From Lepidostoma basale (taxonomy: Eukaryota; Arthropoda; Insecta; Trichoptera; Lepidostomatidae), in the NCBI GenBank assembly GCA_022606425.2, contig JAHDVF020000016.1, forward strand, positions 1,642,501 to 1,706,500: DNA of 64,000 bases, read 5' to 3'. This document shows, piece after piece, positions 51,560-61,860 of the stretch (position 1 is its first letter; each line of letters opens with the position of its first letter). The notes beneath the pieces are model-generated. The model was not told the origin of the DNA, made no database searches, and worked only from the letters and a program-made list of their open reading frames with translations. The position numbers were made by a program, and so were the translations under genes.

Positions 51560-52087
51560 TTAATTTTCATTGAGAATTATACATTTATTTCATTGTATTT
51601 TTTAAATTTTCCTAAAAAAGGTCCTTAGTTTTCCTTAGTTTACAAACGTTTAACGTTTAATTAATTATTAAATATTTTTTAAGTACTGAAACGCATTGTC
51701 CCGGGAGGCGAAGAACTCGGGTTCGATAAACTGTGGTCCTCTACGATGCATCTCTTATTATTCGGCGCGTTTTTTTCCTATGAATAAATTTGACTATCTT
51801 GCACATTCGCCCGCGGTGCGTCGAACCCTGGACTTCCGCGTGGACGAGACGGATGCGCCACCATCACGTCCCCTGCGCCGGAAGGCGGCTACTCACACGT
51901 GCGAGGAACGTGAACAAATATACGAACGAGGAGGTGAAATGTGGAAGAAAGCTGCATATAGCTCATCTCGCCATCAAACCTGAAAATCCTCACTCCTAGA
52001 TTATTAACGGTTACAACTCGTTTATTTATTTTTGCCTAAACAATGATTATTGACTGAAATGTCCAGAAATGATACAATATAACATTG
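51560..52087. other. Unassigned interval with GC-rich core
   Basis: 51700-51960 is CpG-rich with two overlapping short frames. A tRNA B-box-like gggttcgataaactg at 51718 lacks an A box and a cloverleaf. Confidence 0.35.
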
Positions 52088-52296
52088 CGATCAGCTAAGT
52101 AAGTCTTCTGCGATCAGTATATTGACTGTGACAAAACGCTGTCCTCGCGCGAACTTTAGCGGAGGTCTTCCATGAGGACGTTTTGTTGTCTGCAAGTAGG
52201 ACAGCGTCATCCGCATACAAGAGACAGTTTACTGACACTCCGCTCATTTTGGCGCCTACATCCAACCCTTTCAGCTCTTTCATACATGTCATGTTG
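52088..52296 (-). pseudogene. Family A fragment spanning the YADD motif
   Basis: The minus strand encodes MKELKGLDVGAKMSGVSVNC then LLYADDAVLLAD, the RT motif C region of family A, and breaks off after 'DNKTSSWKTS'. It lies immediately 5' (in + coordinates) of another minus-strand family A tail. Confidence 0.75.
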
Positions 52297-52315
52297 TATG
52301 ATATTTTTAATTATC

Positions 52316-52770
52316 TAACTAACTAACACGCCGTTTCCCCCAGAGAAGTACTCAGCGAGGATGGACCACCATACTGCTCTGTCCTGACATACCCTTCGAG
52401 GACCGCTACATTAATGCATCGCGACATCCACGTTCGTCGATTTTTCCGACTTCGAATGTGGCCACCTCTTAGTATTTGATTAATTTGGTCATTGCCATGC
52501 TTTCCTTGATCTTCTACGGCTTCTCTTTCTACCTGCACTGCTTGTATACAACGTTTTAACTCATCCATTCGTTCCATATGTCCAAACAAGCTCAGGGAGC
52601 TTTTATTTATTTATGATGCAATCATCTGCCTTATAATTCTTCCTTATTTCGTCGTTCGGTATTCTATTGTATATCGTTTTCCCACACATTCTTCTCAGTG
52701 ATATCAATTTTACGGCACGTATCCTTCTTTCATCCTTCTTTGCAAGTCTCAAACTTAATTTTCTACAATA
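52316..52770 (-). mobile_element. Family A fragment, C-terminal tail
   Basis: Minus-strand copy starting at the ctaactaactaac tail with a recognisable RRMC..TIYD region, FGHMERMDE and KRCIQAVQ. GSLRWF is broken and several indels are present. Confidence 0.75.
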
Positions 52771-52995
52771 TATTTTAATTTACCAGCTAAATTCTGTATT
52801 ATATAAAATAATGATCTTCGTAGTCAGTGGGATGTTGAGGATTAGAAAGAGCAAAGATACCGCTTGGAGATCAAATATCTAAAAGTATTGTGTATGAAAA
52901 TCAAAAGAATACCTTGGGAACAATTCTAAACAGATGTGCATGGATGAAGAGAGCTTTTTTATTTAGCATTATGACTGATGTTTAAGCGCGTAATT

Positions 52996-54107
52996 CTTCT
53001 TCTTCTTCTTCGATGGCCCTACAGCCCATATCGAGCCTTAGCCTCCAGTATTCTTCGCCTCCAACTCCTCCTGTCCTCCGCTTCGAGCCTCCAATCTGAC
53101 ACTCTTAACAATCTTGTTCCATCTCTCCGAACTTCATCCTCCCATCGCAGCCTTGGTCGTCCAATTGGTCTTCTACCGCTTGGGTGCCACTCCAGCAATC
53201 TTTTTGGGGTTCACGATGACGGCATCCTCTGCACGTGACCGGCCCATCTCAGTCTATTCAGTCTGACCTGTGTGGAGAGACTGGGAGCTTTGTAAATATT
53301 GTACAGCTCGTCATTATGCCGCACTCTCCAGCCTTCACCGTCATTCACAGGCCCCAGAATTCTGCGCAGCACCCTTCTCTCAAAAGTATCCAGTCGCTCT
53401 GCAGATTTCGCTGTCATTGTCCACGCCTCACACCCATAGGTCACTACTGTTCGGATGATTGTTTTATACAGGGTGATTTTGGTTTTCCAGTGTACGTTTC
53501 TTGATTTGAGCGCTGGTAGTAGAGAGAAGAATGTTTTGTTACCAATTGTGATTCTTCTTTCGATTTCCTTGTGATCTTCGTTTTCTTTTGTTATAGACGA
53601 ACCCAGGTAAGTGAAGTCCTCCACCATCTTAAAGTTGTATCTGTCCTTGAATCTGATGGTTCGCCTCGAGTTATGGGTTGCATTCCTGGTTTGTTTCATT
53701 ATTTGTGTCTTTTCTTCGTTTATCTCTAAACCCACCTCCTTGGCTGCTGTCTCTAAAGGCTCAAATACTTCGTGTACGGCTGCTAGGGATCTTCCTACAA
53801 TGTTAAGGTCGTCTGCATATCTTATGATCTGGCTGCTATGAAAGTATGTGTTGGGATTCGTGTTAAGGTGGTAAGTTTTCCTTATGGCATATTCCAAACT
53901 CAGGTTAAAAAGTGTTGGGGCTAAACCATCACCTTGTTTGAGGCCCTGTGATACCATGAATTCATCTGTGAGCTCTCCTCCTATCTTGACTCTACATTTT
54001 GTATTATCCATGGTTGCTTTTACCAGTCTTACTAACTTCGTAGGGATTTTGAAGTTCAAGAGTACATCATACAGTTTCTCTCTACTGATACTATCATAAG
54101 CCTGTTC
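52996..54107 (-). mobile_element. RTE-like retrotransposon, 5'-truncated, with 10-bp TSD
   Basis: 1,112 bp flanked by gcgcgtaatt at 52986-52995 and 54108-54117. The minus-strand frame carries RT motif A (QAYDSI), motif B (SQGLKQGDGLAPTLFN), motif C (RYADDLNIV) and the thumb block DFTYLGSSI, then YGCEAWTMT, RRVLRRILGP, RLRWAGHVQRM and, after a stop, RRPIGRPRLRWEDEVRRD to LEAKARYGL-stop. It ends with a (GAA)n tail. Truncation falls immediately upstream of motif A, so endonuclease and fingers are absent. Confidence 0.9.
53211..54078 (-). pseudogene. Reverse transcriptase palm-to-tail, interrupted by one nonsense codon
   Basis: Within the element above, the frame from QAYDSI is open to HVQRMPSS, where TGA at 53211-53213 replaces what is probably CGA (Arg). 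The same frame continues for about 63 codons (TPKRLLEWHPSGRRPIGRP..) to the natural stop near 53022. The single lesion is a C-to-T change at a CpG, so the copy looks recent. An RNA-dependent DNA polymerase cannot be made from it because the N-terminal half is lacking. Confidence 0.85.
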
Positions 54108-54309
54108 GCGCGTAATTAGATTATAAAATGTGAGAATTAACACCGTAGATGGTGTTGGATGGTGTTTGAATTAAATTTATTTAATTCATTTACTACGGAA
54201 TGAACACCCTTATATTATTTGCGTTTACTTCAGCGTATAAAGTTTGCGCAGTGTTGGCTTAAGGTTTTTTTTTTAATTCTTCTTCTTAGTTTAGGTCGTA
54301 TGAACTGTT

Positions 54310-54420
54310 TATGACGGTGAGCTATCCTGGGACGATGATGTCCAGCCTTCCCCCTATCTCTTCGGTGGCCTTCCTGGTAATCTCTTGGTGCTGGGGTTTT
54401 TATCTTTCACAATTATTGTG
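54310..54420 (-). mobile_element. LINE tail fragment (RKATEEIGGRLD type)
   Basis: Minus-strand QEITRKATEEIGGRLDIIVPG. Partner of 49330-49470. Confidence 0.5.
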
Positions 54421-54502
54421 TCCTCCATGCGGTCCACGTGATCTCCCTAAAAGCGCCTTCTGCTTCTTCCCCATCTTACTATGCCGAAACCACAACGATT
54501 CA

Positions 54503-55085
54503 TTACACCGTTTTCGCAGTGTGCGTAGAGAGAATGGACCGCCACACTACTTGATCCTGACACGTCTCTAGCTTCCTCCACATTCATACACGCACGTCGA
54601 TTCATTTGACTCCTAACATGGCTGATTTTTTTTAAATTTGATTAATCTATTCATGTCAAGTTTTTCTTCCACGACTTTGTACTCCATTCAAACAGTTAAT
54701 TTATACTTTCTCGACCATTCTTCCTTCACCCATGCGTTTCATATGTCCAAACCAACGCAGTGATCCTTTCCTATTTTTGTTAATAATCCTTTCTTCCGCT
54801 CTACATTCCTTCCTTATATCAGCATTAGAATTTATTTTACAATCTTCACTATGAGCAGAAAATGGCTCATTATTATGAAGAAGGTATCTGATCGTGTCTA
54901 GGCTCGAACCCAAGTCCCCTGGATCAAGAGCCAAACGTTCTGTCCCCTAGACCACCATCATTAGAAATTCATTTTATCACACAAAGTCTTAGGGATCTCA
55001 TCTGCACCACATTTATTCTGCCAGTTCTATACTTTACTTCCATAAATCAGGGATGGTACTAAAACTCCACTGCTAACGGCCTACT
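54503..55085 (-). mobile_element. Family A fragment split by a tRNA-derived SINE
   Basis: Occupies 54503-54830 and 54959-55085 (minus). The SINE 54831-54958 sits between 8-bp duplications cattagaa. The coding remnants NADIRKECRAEER, NRKGSLRWFGHMKRMGEGRM and the PSLIYGSKV end are decayed. Confidence 0.8.
54831..54958 (-). mobile_element. Second tRNA-derived SINE family, with 8-bp TSD
   Basis: 128 bp between cattagaa repeats (54823-54830, 54959-54966). Minus-strand head tggtggtctaggggacagaa (A-box-like) and B box gggttcgagcc, then a body containing gccattttctgctcatag. Inserted in a family A copy. A weak relative lies at about 46635-46690. Confidence 0.75.
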
Positions 55086-55355
55086 ATGTCGCAACTCGAT
55101 ATATTCTTATGCAATTAAAATAATTGAATTGTCAGTTTTTTTTATCATCTGAAAGTTTTCCTTTTGCAATAATGATAATGATAATTTATTCAGCTCCATT
55201 TTCGTCTAAAGGCCACTTCAATTGTGGTATACGAGTATACTCGTATACCTATTCGGCGAATATTTTTTTGTTCACAAGTTAAATTATAAAAATAAAAGGA
55301 AATATCATATAGTTTCTAGATTTAGTTCATACAGAAAATGATTATTTATTTGTAT

Positions 55356-55562
55356 ATAATGGTGTTCTTGTACCGACCCTTATGTATGGAAGCGAAGCAT
55401 GGAACCGGCAAAGAAGGATGCAAGTAGAATAAATGCAGTAGAAATGACATCTCTTAGACGAATGTCTCTAAACTCTGTGTATGAAAGAGTGTCGAATGAA
55501 AATATAAGAAGTGTATGCGGTGCGAATGGTGGTGTTATGAACAAAATACTGCAAGGATCAAA
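55356..55562 (+). mobile_element. Family A fragment
   Basis: GVLVPTLMYGSEAWNRQ, then a frame change, ASRINAVEMTSLRRMSLNSVYERVSNENIRSVCGANGGVMNKILQG. Cut off before the RWFGH block. Confidence 0.8.
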
Positions 55563-55692
55563 CAAAAACCACAAATTTTACATGTACATATAATAATATA
55601 CGGTGGTGAAATCAGAGGATGGGGTGCGAGAGAGAACGGGATAATCGAAAAAAAATTACCTTTGAAATAGCGCAGCAATTTTCTCCTTCTTC

Positions 55693-55925
55693 TTCTCCGG
55701 TCTCAATCTAATGATTGTTCTGCACCAAGGCGACGCATCTCATCTTCCTCTCCGCTCGGTCCTCGGCAACTCTCTTCAACGCCGCATAAGAGGTGCAACC
55801 CATATCTCGGCAAATCTGGTCTAGGTACTCCTGGCGAGGTCGTCCTCTGACAATCGATCCCTCGACCATTCCCTCTAATACATCATGCAGGAAACATTCG
55901 TGTCGCAACACATGGCCAATTCTTT
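55693..55925 (-). mobile_element. RTE-like C-terminal fragment
   Basis: The minus strand encodes HVLRHECFLHDVLEGMVEGSIVRGRPRQEYLDQICRDMGCTSYAALKRVAEDRAERKMRCV. Same family as 24773-25209. Confidence 0.85.
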
Positions 55926-56189
55926 GTCCAATTTACTAGGAAATGCAAATAAATTTAATTAGGTATAAAAAAACTACAAACAATGCGAAGTCAGAGTGGT
56001 GGGGGTTAGAGAAAGGAAGAAAGGGATGAAATAGCAAATTTCTAGGAAATGAAATTAGGTGTAATAGGTGTAAATGAATACTAATGAACACGTCACAGCA
56101 AATATAAGGAATACCAGCTTATGAAGAATTACTTAATTTCGCTGGAAACAAATTGGCATCAATTATAATAACCAGGCTCAAGTGTACAC

Positions 56190-56547
56190 AGAGGCCCATG
56201 GAAAGACAGATACTTGGTGTGAGCTTGCGTGGCCGCATAAGGAATGAAGAAATCAGACACCGCACCAGGGTTGCTGACGTCATGGACCGAGTGGCAAAAT
56301 TGAAATGGCAATGGGCTGGACACTTGGCTAGACAGGGTGGCAACAGATGGGCACCCAAGATACTCAGTTAGAGACCATGGGCAAATAGGCCAAGTGTCGG
56401 AAGGCCACCGATGAGATGGACCGATGATATTGTCAAAAGGGTTGGAAAATCTTCGATACAAAGGGGGTAGGATAGAGACGAGTGGAGGAAATTGGAAGAG
56501 GCCTATATCCAGCAGTGGAGGGAAGAAGGCTAGCAAAGAAGAATAAG
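56190..56547 (+). mobile_element. RTE-like C-terminal fragment
   Basis: RPMERQILGVSLRGRIRNEE..RTRVADVMDRVAKLKWQWAGHLARQGGNRWAPKILS-stop, then SVGRPPMRWTDDIVKRVG..DEWRKLEEAYIQQWREEG. It ends gcaaagaagaataag. Same family as 5390-5705, with a longer 5' portion. Confidence 0.85.
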
Positions 56548-56633
56548 ATAATAACCATACCGTGGTTTAATACAAAGTGTTTTTTTCAGATATTTTTTAT
56601 TTTTTATATATTTTTATTACTTATTAATAACTA

Positions 56634-56872
56634 ACTAACTAACCATCACGCCGTCTCCCCGAAAGGGTAGGCAGAAAGAATGGACTGTCACACTTTTACT
56701 GATGCGGCACTCCATCCTTCTCTTTTCGCTCCGCGGGAGACGCGGTGTGATGGGTTGCGAACCTCATCGCCACCAATAAACGTCTCCCGCGCACACTTCG
56801 ATCGTGCAACACAATCTGATTTTTTTAAATTTGGTTTGGTTCACGTGGTTCTCCTGTAAATTTGGAGTTAAT
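56634..56872 (-). mobile_element. Chimeric non-autonomous element with inverted 5' segment
   Basis: 56634-56810 is the minus-strand 3' part (tail, gcggcactccatccttctc, cgcacacttcgatcgtgc). 56817-56872 matches the 5' region of the 10.4 kb copy (aatttggtttggttcacgtgg) but in plus orientation. The head-to-head join is typical of twin-primed LINE insertions. Confidence 0.75.
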
Positions 56873-57261
56873 TAAAAAAGTAAATAGTTTCACCCGCTAC
56901 TGCGTGTTGTTATGCACAGAATATAATATTTTTCTTTGTTCTATTTAACAAATTACGTTTACGAGCGCGGATCCGCCGCGATGAAAGGCCGTAAGAGCCA
57001 CGATCTGCAGCCGCCGGAATGTTAATCCCCATATCACGCTTTAATTTCTGTATCGTAGACTTCCACACCGCTCGCTCAATGTGTTTTCTACCCTACATAG
57101 GTTAGTTAATTGCATTTATGAATGCGATACCAGGAAACGCTTGGGTAGCCGTGTTTTGATGCAAAGACGGGACCCATAACCGCTAGAGAATCATTTTACT
57201 AAGTAATTGGTTCCCCCGATGACGTTTATATGTTTTCGCTGCTATGTTAAGGGAACCTAAC
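56873..57261. other. Unassigned interval
   Basis: A CpG-richer stretch at 56960-57080 precedes the 21-bp minisatellite. No coding or repeat family recognised. Confidence 0.35.
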
Positions 57262-57604
57262 ACGGCACTGACTTTGACTATTGTCCCCCTGACGTTGAAT
57301 AATGTTTCTCGACGTTGACTATTGTCTTCCCAACTTTGACTGTTGTCTCCCCGGCATTTACTATAATTGTCTCCTCCACGCTGACTATTGTTTTCCGGAC
57401 GTTGAATATTGTCTCCCCGACCTTAACTATTGTCTCCCCGATGTTGATTATTGTATCCCCGTTGTTGACTATTTTCTCCTCCACGCTGACTATTGTTTCC
57501 CGGACGTTAACTATTGTTTCTTCGACGTTCACTATTGTCTCCTCAACGTTGACTATTGTATCCCCGAATTTGGCTGTTATCTCCCTGGCCTTGACTTTTG
57601 TCCC
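57262..57604. repeat. 21-bp minisatellite (ttgactattgtctccccgacg)n
   Basis: About 16 imperfect units. Because 21 is a multiple of 3, each frame repeats a 7-residue unit: plus strand TLTIVSP, minus strand VGETIVN. Long open frames on both strands are explained by this. No promoter or initiation context supports a gene. Confidence 0.88.
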
Positions 57605-57779
57605 ACGATGTTGTCATGTCAGGCAAAACAATTGTAACTAACCGTTTTTTTAATTAACTGTTATAAGGTACCTAACTCAACTCCAGCAAGAACTTCAAAA
57701 TGCTATACAAAAATTATTTAAATATGACATTGGGACAAATGCACATAAAGGTTCGCAAATAAATGTTTACAGTGAACAA

Positions 57780-57836
57780 TTATTGTAACACCTGATGATT
57801 TCAACATCGGTTGACGAAACAGCTGTCGCCAAATAA
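57780..57836 (+). ncRNA. Hammerhead ribozyme candidate, CAGCTG family
   Basis: Core CTGATGA 57792-57798. Stem II tcaac/gttga (57801-57805, 57810-57814). GAAA 57816-57819. CAGCTG 57820-57825. TC 57826-57827. Stem I: C57791-G57828, then an internal loop, then 57780-57784 with 57832-57836. Embedded in a single repeat unit (about 57700-57900). Confidence 0.78.
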
Positions 57837-57900
57837 AAATGTGATACCATAAAGAGCGTTTTATATTTTAACAGTCAATAATGTATCATAGTGTTTCGGC

Positions 57901-58319
57901 CAAAACAATGGAATATTTGTTTATTTTTTAGTTTTGGAACATTTGGTGTCACTACTGTTTAACATGAGTTCTGAAGACACTCAGCTATACCGCTGTTTCA
58001 TTACCCATATAAAACCATCATTCACCATATCAGCGAAATTATGTTATTTACGAACAGCATTAATAACGGTTATATTTCGATTTAAGAACCATTTTGGGTG
58101 TTCGATGAAACGGTGTTTTAAATTTTGAATATCGCATTTCGAACACGGTCATCCGCTTCCTTTTGGCGGGCGGAAGCTAAGCGGGCGCCATCTTGCGATT
58201 TGGGCACGGACGATATGTGGCGGGAATTTGGCCTTTGTAGCACTAAAGGTGTTCGTATTTACTGCTTCCTAGGGAGATGATGAAAATTTGAATTTGAAAA
58301 TTTATTTATATAAATAAAT
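57901..58319. other. Unassigned interval
   Basis: No recognised feature. A 64-codon frame at 57934 (MEHLVSLLFNMSSEDTQLYR..) has no signature I can name. Confidence 0.35.
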
Positions 58320-58826
58320 AAATGGCAATGCATAATAGAGTTCTAGTGCCGACCCTTATGTATGGAAGTGAAGCTTGGATTTGGCAGAAGAAGGAAGAAA
58401 ATAGGATAAATGCCGTAGAAATTAGGTCCCTAAGAAGAATGTGCGGAAAAACAATGTATGATAGAATATCTAATGATGAAGTAAGATAGGAATGTAACGC
58501 GGATGAATGCGTGATAAATAAAATTAAGAAATGGTCACTAAGATGGTTTGGGCATATGGAACGAACGGATGAGGGAAGAATGGTTAAAAAGATATATAAA
58601 GTAGTGCGAATGGGAAAAGAAGTCGATGAAGGCCAAGGAAGTCTTAGCATGACCAAATTAATCAATTACTTAATGACGGCCATGTTCAAAGTAGGAACAA
58701 TGTGCATGTCACGATGTGAATGTAGAAAAGGCGCGAGAATTATGCCAGGGTAGAAAAATGTGGCGATCCATCCTCTCTGCCTACCCTTTCGGGGATATGG
58801 CGTGATGGTTAGTTAGTTAGTTAATC
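58320..58826 (+). mobile_element. Family A fragment
   Basis: MAMHNRVLVPTLMYGSEAWIWQ to the terminus tcggggatatggcgtgatgg and (AGTT)n. One stop (VR-stop-ECNAD) and one frameshift. Its tail abuts the 3' end of a minus-strand Jockey-like copy at 58838. Confidence 0.85.
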
Positions 58827-58837
58827 AATCAATCAAA

Positions 58838-59440
58838 TCGGTTTATTTACTCAAAAGACATTACAAACAGCATAAATGTTTAAGGCATCTATTGAGTACA
58901 GGTAAAATATTATACACATACAACATAATACCAGGAACGCGTTAGTGATGGTTCGACATTAGGAAGACAAGATACTTTCTAAAGTCAAGAGTATTTGTCA
59001 CCTGAACGTACTTTCACTAATATGAAAGACGTCGATCTTCGAGGAGACTAATTGCTCTTCCCACTGGTGTCACCAGAGACAGATTGGTTAGGTAAAACAA
59101 TCTGTGCTGTCGCTGTCGGAGATATCTATCGGGGACAAAAAGACCAACATCCTCCGGCCGAGTTCTCGAAGTATCCCCTAATTAATCTAAAAAAATGGGT
59201 TTATTAGATGTCCATCTCTTCGAAGTTGTAGAGAATTGGCTCTGAGCATTCCCAAAAGAAATGCCGTGGGATAGAGCCACGGATAACTACCATACTCCCT
59301 CATGTAGAGATACTTCAGAATTTTTTTCTGAGCCCTCTCCAGCATAACGGAATATTTCGCCTCGTGAGGACTCCATATCACCACTTTCGAGTCTGCTCCG
59401 AACCAACGCGTTGTATAAATATGACTCTGAGCAGTTAAAA
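58838..59440 (-). mobile_element. Jockey/CR1-like element, C-terminal domain and 3' UTR
   Basis: The minus strand reads WSPHEAKYSVMLERAQKKILKYLYMREYGSYPWLYPTAFLLGMLRANSLQLRRD, the C-terminal domain typical of Jockey/CR1 LINEs (P..FL.GML...SLxxRRxxH), then stops and the 3' UTR ending at ttacaaacag..tttgattgatt. No RT core. Confidence 0.8.
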
Positions 59441-59820
59441 TAGTTTACTGAAAAAGTTGATAAGATCTCTGTAGGACGATGAGCGAATTGATTATAAATG
59501 GATATCAGAACATGTCTTGGCTAGGTTTGTCTCTAAGCAAGGCAAAAAATGACATACCCATGAAGTAAAATAAATCTTTTAGAAAACAGGCGTTTTTATT
59601 CGTTTTCATTATTGAACATGGAGTTTTACTTTGCTGTCCAAGGAATAATAAATATCTCTGAACATGTTTGATAGAGACGTCTGTCGACATCTTTAAATCT
59701 TCTTCATCTAGAACTGTAGCAAGTCAACTTGTTGTGTGGACGGCGTTGTTTGAATATCACAAGCAATAGATCTGCTTTCTTGACTACTATCTTGTCTGTA
59801 TCACGATGCTTAACAAAATA
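59441..59820. other. Mostly unassigned interval
   Basis: Apart from the CATG-family arm at 59560-59645, nothing is recognised. Confidence 0.35.
59560..59645. repeat. CATG-family repeat arm
   Basis: gtaaaataaatcttttagaa, acaggcgtttttattcgttt, ttgaacatggagttttactt. Decayed; no hammerhead module. Confidence 0.55.
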
Positions 59821-60055
59821 TTCATCACGCCGTCTCGTTGAAGAGGTAGGCAAAATAGACATTCTTCTCTCGCTTCCTCAACAACATCGTGTCTTGCACG
59901 CACGTCGATTTCTCCGACTCCTTACGTGGCAGATATTTCATATTTGATTGATTTAATTGTGTCACGTTTTCGTATATCCTCCTTTATTTCTAGTCTTAAT
60001 GATCCATTCATTATTTTGTTCATAACACTTTCATTCGCACCACATTCACTTATTA
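59821..60055 (-). mobile_element. Family A fragment
   Basis: Minus-strand 3' end (catcacgccgtctcgttgaag) plus internal blocks up to SECGANESVMNKIMNGSLR. The middle is deleted. A related internal piece continues at 60140-60250 beyond a hammerhead-type repeat that interrupts the copy. Confidence 0.7.
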
Positions 60056-60064
60056 TATTTTCGA

Positions 60065-60142
60065 TTTTTTTATGAATTAAAATAGTTTTTTCCACTTTCG
60101 AGTTTATTTTTATTGACATGTTTCGAAGGCTTACCTTTCTTT
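60065..60142 (-). repeat. GAAGG-stem hammerhead-like repeat, 3' half
   Basis: Minus strand: gtaagccttc, GAAACATGTC, aataaaaataaactcg. Core absent (truncated at 60140). It sits between two parts of a decayed family A copy. Confidence 0.6.
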
Positions 60143-60254
60143 GTGTCCAAATTATCTTAATGACCCTTCAATTATTTTTTTCATAACACTTTCATTCGCT
60201 CTGCATTCAATTATTATATTAATATTTACATTTGACACTTTATCATAAACAGAC

Positions 60255-60706
60255 AATATGGACAAGCGTATGAAAGAGCTGAAAGGGTTGGATGCAGGTG
60301 CAAAAACGGTGTGTTTGTTGTATGCGAATGACGCTGTGCTATTTGCAAACAGCGAACATTAACTGCAAGCCCTGGTGTCTAGTATGTATGAAGTATGCAA
60401 GCGATACGATTTGATGATGAATGTGAATATGTCAATTATTTTCGAAAAAGAAGGAAACATGACAGTCTGCAATGTTAGTGTAAACGGTGAAAATCTGAAA
60501 CAAACGGATGAATTTGTTTATTTAGGAAGTATGTTTTCAAAGGATGGGAGAATGGAGAAGGATATTGAAAGAAGGGTTGGGAAAGGCAACAGAGTAAATA
60601 GTGCACTTAAAGTTGTCATCGCAAACAAAAGCCTATCCAAAAAGCTAAGATGGCAGTGCATAATGGTGTTCTTGTGCCGAACCTTATGTAATAAATATCA
60701 AATATT
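60255..60706 (+). pseudogene. Family A fragment with RT catalytic box mutated to YAND
   Basis: Reads DKRMKELKGLDAGAKTVCLLYANDAVLFA. The catalytic YADD box is YAND here, followed by a stop and then KRYDLMMNVN..VCNVSVNGENL..FVYLGSMFSKDGR..IERRVG..NSALKVVIANKSLSKK. The frame shifts at about 60640 and the copy ends near 60706 without the family 3' terminus. Confidence 0.8.
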
Positions 60707-61019
60707 GGGACCGACATTTTAAGGAAACCCAACGATTTTTGGAAATAATACAAATTATATGCATCAATATGATGGTATCATCGATTCAATGACCTGGAAA
60801 GGTCAAGAAGTTCGTAATATCGAGGTTGCGTTTGCCTTCGCTGAACACTTTAAATATGTGTTTAGTTCTATCCCAAATTTAAATATTTACGATGACTCTC
60901 CAAATGTGACCAAGGGGGCTCAAAATATTTTCTTGGACTTCGTCACCGAATGTGACTCTAAAGGTTAATAAATCGATTAAAGAATTCATCCTTTCTGGGT
61001 CCAGACATTGTCCAAACTA

Positions 61020-61345
61020 TTGAAATAATCAAATGATTTTACTGAAATCTTTTAATGGAAGTTCGTTTGAAATAATAGTTAAATAAAACCATGTTTTTTA
61101 AACTACTTCCACTTTGTCTTTATTTCAATACAATATTGAATATGAATCTTCTTGAATACCTGTAATGCCGAAATTAAAATTCAGTAAATTTTGCATAAAT
61201 ATTTTAAAATTATTTTTGTATAGATTCATGTTTACCACCCCTAATCTGTATGTATATAAAGGACTCGATTTGCAATAGTGTCACCAATCTGTCGATGCCA
61301 GCGAGCTTGGCAAACCGGTCGCTGTCGAAATAAAGACAAAACCAT
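61020..61345. repeat. Repeat of the CCGG hammerhead-like family
   Basis: Outer arm aaataaaaccatgtttttta at 61080 and a plus-strand module at 61289-61320 (CTGTCGA, gccag..ttggc, GAAA missing its G, CCGGTC), then gctgtcgaaataaagac. A further outer-arm fragment lies at 61865-61995. Confidence 0.7.
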
Positions 61346-61860
61346 ATTAAAAGGTGGTAACCATATCCTTAAAAAAACACTGTCAATAATTATTAATTGT
61401 TCACTTCTCACGGGTGTCCTTCTGGAGCGGAGGCAATCAGAGCTCTTACCAATCTGCCACCAAGATCGGCGAGAGATTTTACCATCTTGTCATTTCTACC
61501 CCCGCGCGCACGATGCCGTCCTTTAAAATCTCCCCCGACATCGGTACGGCGCTTTAATTGCGCCCGGAATCTCCATATGTTGCGGGCGTCGCATCGGTCC
61601 CGAGCCGTCGGCCGAAAAACGGCGCATTCCCTCGCCGCGGCCACTGGTGGTATTGATGCCCGTCGTATCAAAATATTAATCACCCGATCGCTTTTTACCT
61701 CCGCAGGAATTCGCCTCGAGCTATTGTATTGTATTTGCCCTGCATGACATTAATTCCCGACCGGACCTTGCGAAATGTGCCACCAGTATTCCTGTGCTTA
61801 GTAGCAAGGGATGCCCTCGCCTCTCAGCTTCCTCGGCCGACCTTACTCTTATCAACTGTC
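61346..61860. other. GC-rich interval with possible SINE head
   Basis: gcaatcagagctcttaccaatctgcc at 61434 resembles the inverse head of the first SINE family (partial). 61490-61740 is CpG-rich with overlapping arginine- and proline-rich frames. No gene recognised. Confidence 0.35.

Noticed and set aside
51715..51740. tRNA gene near 51.7 kb
   Set aside because: Only a B-box-like string; no A box, acceptor stem or cloverleaf.
57278..57641. Proteins of about 110 residues on both strands with heptad-like repeats
   Set aside because: Explained by the stop-free 21-bp minisatellite; no start context or homology.
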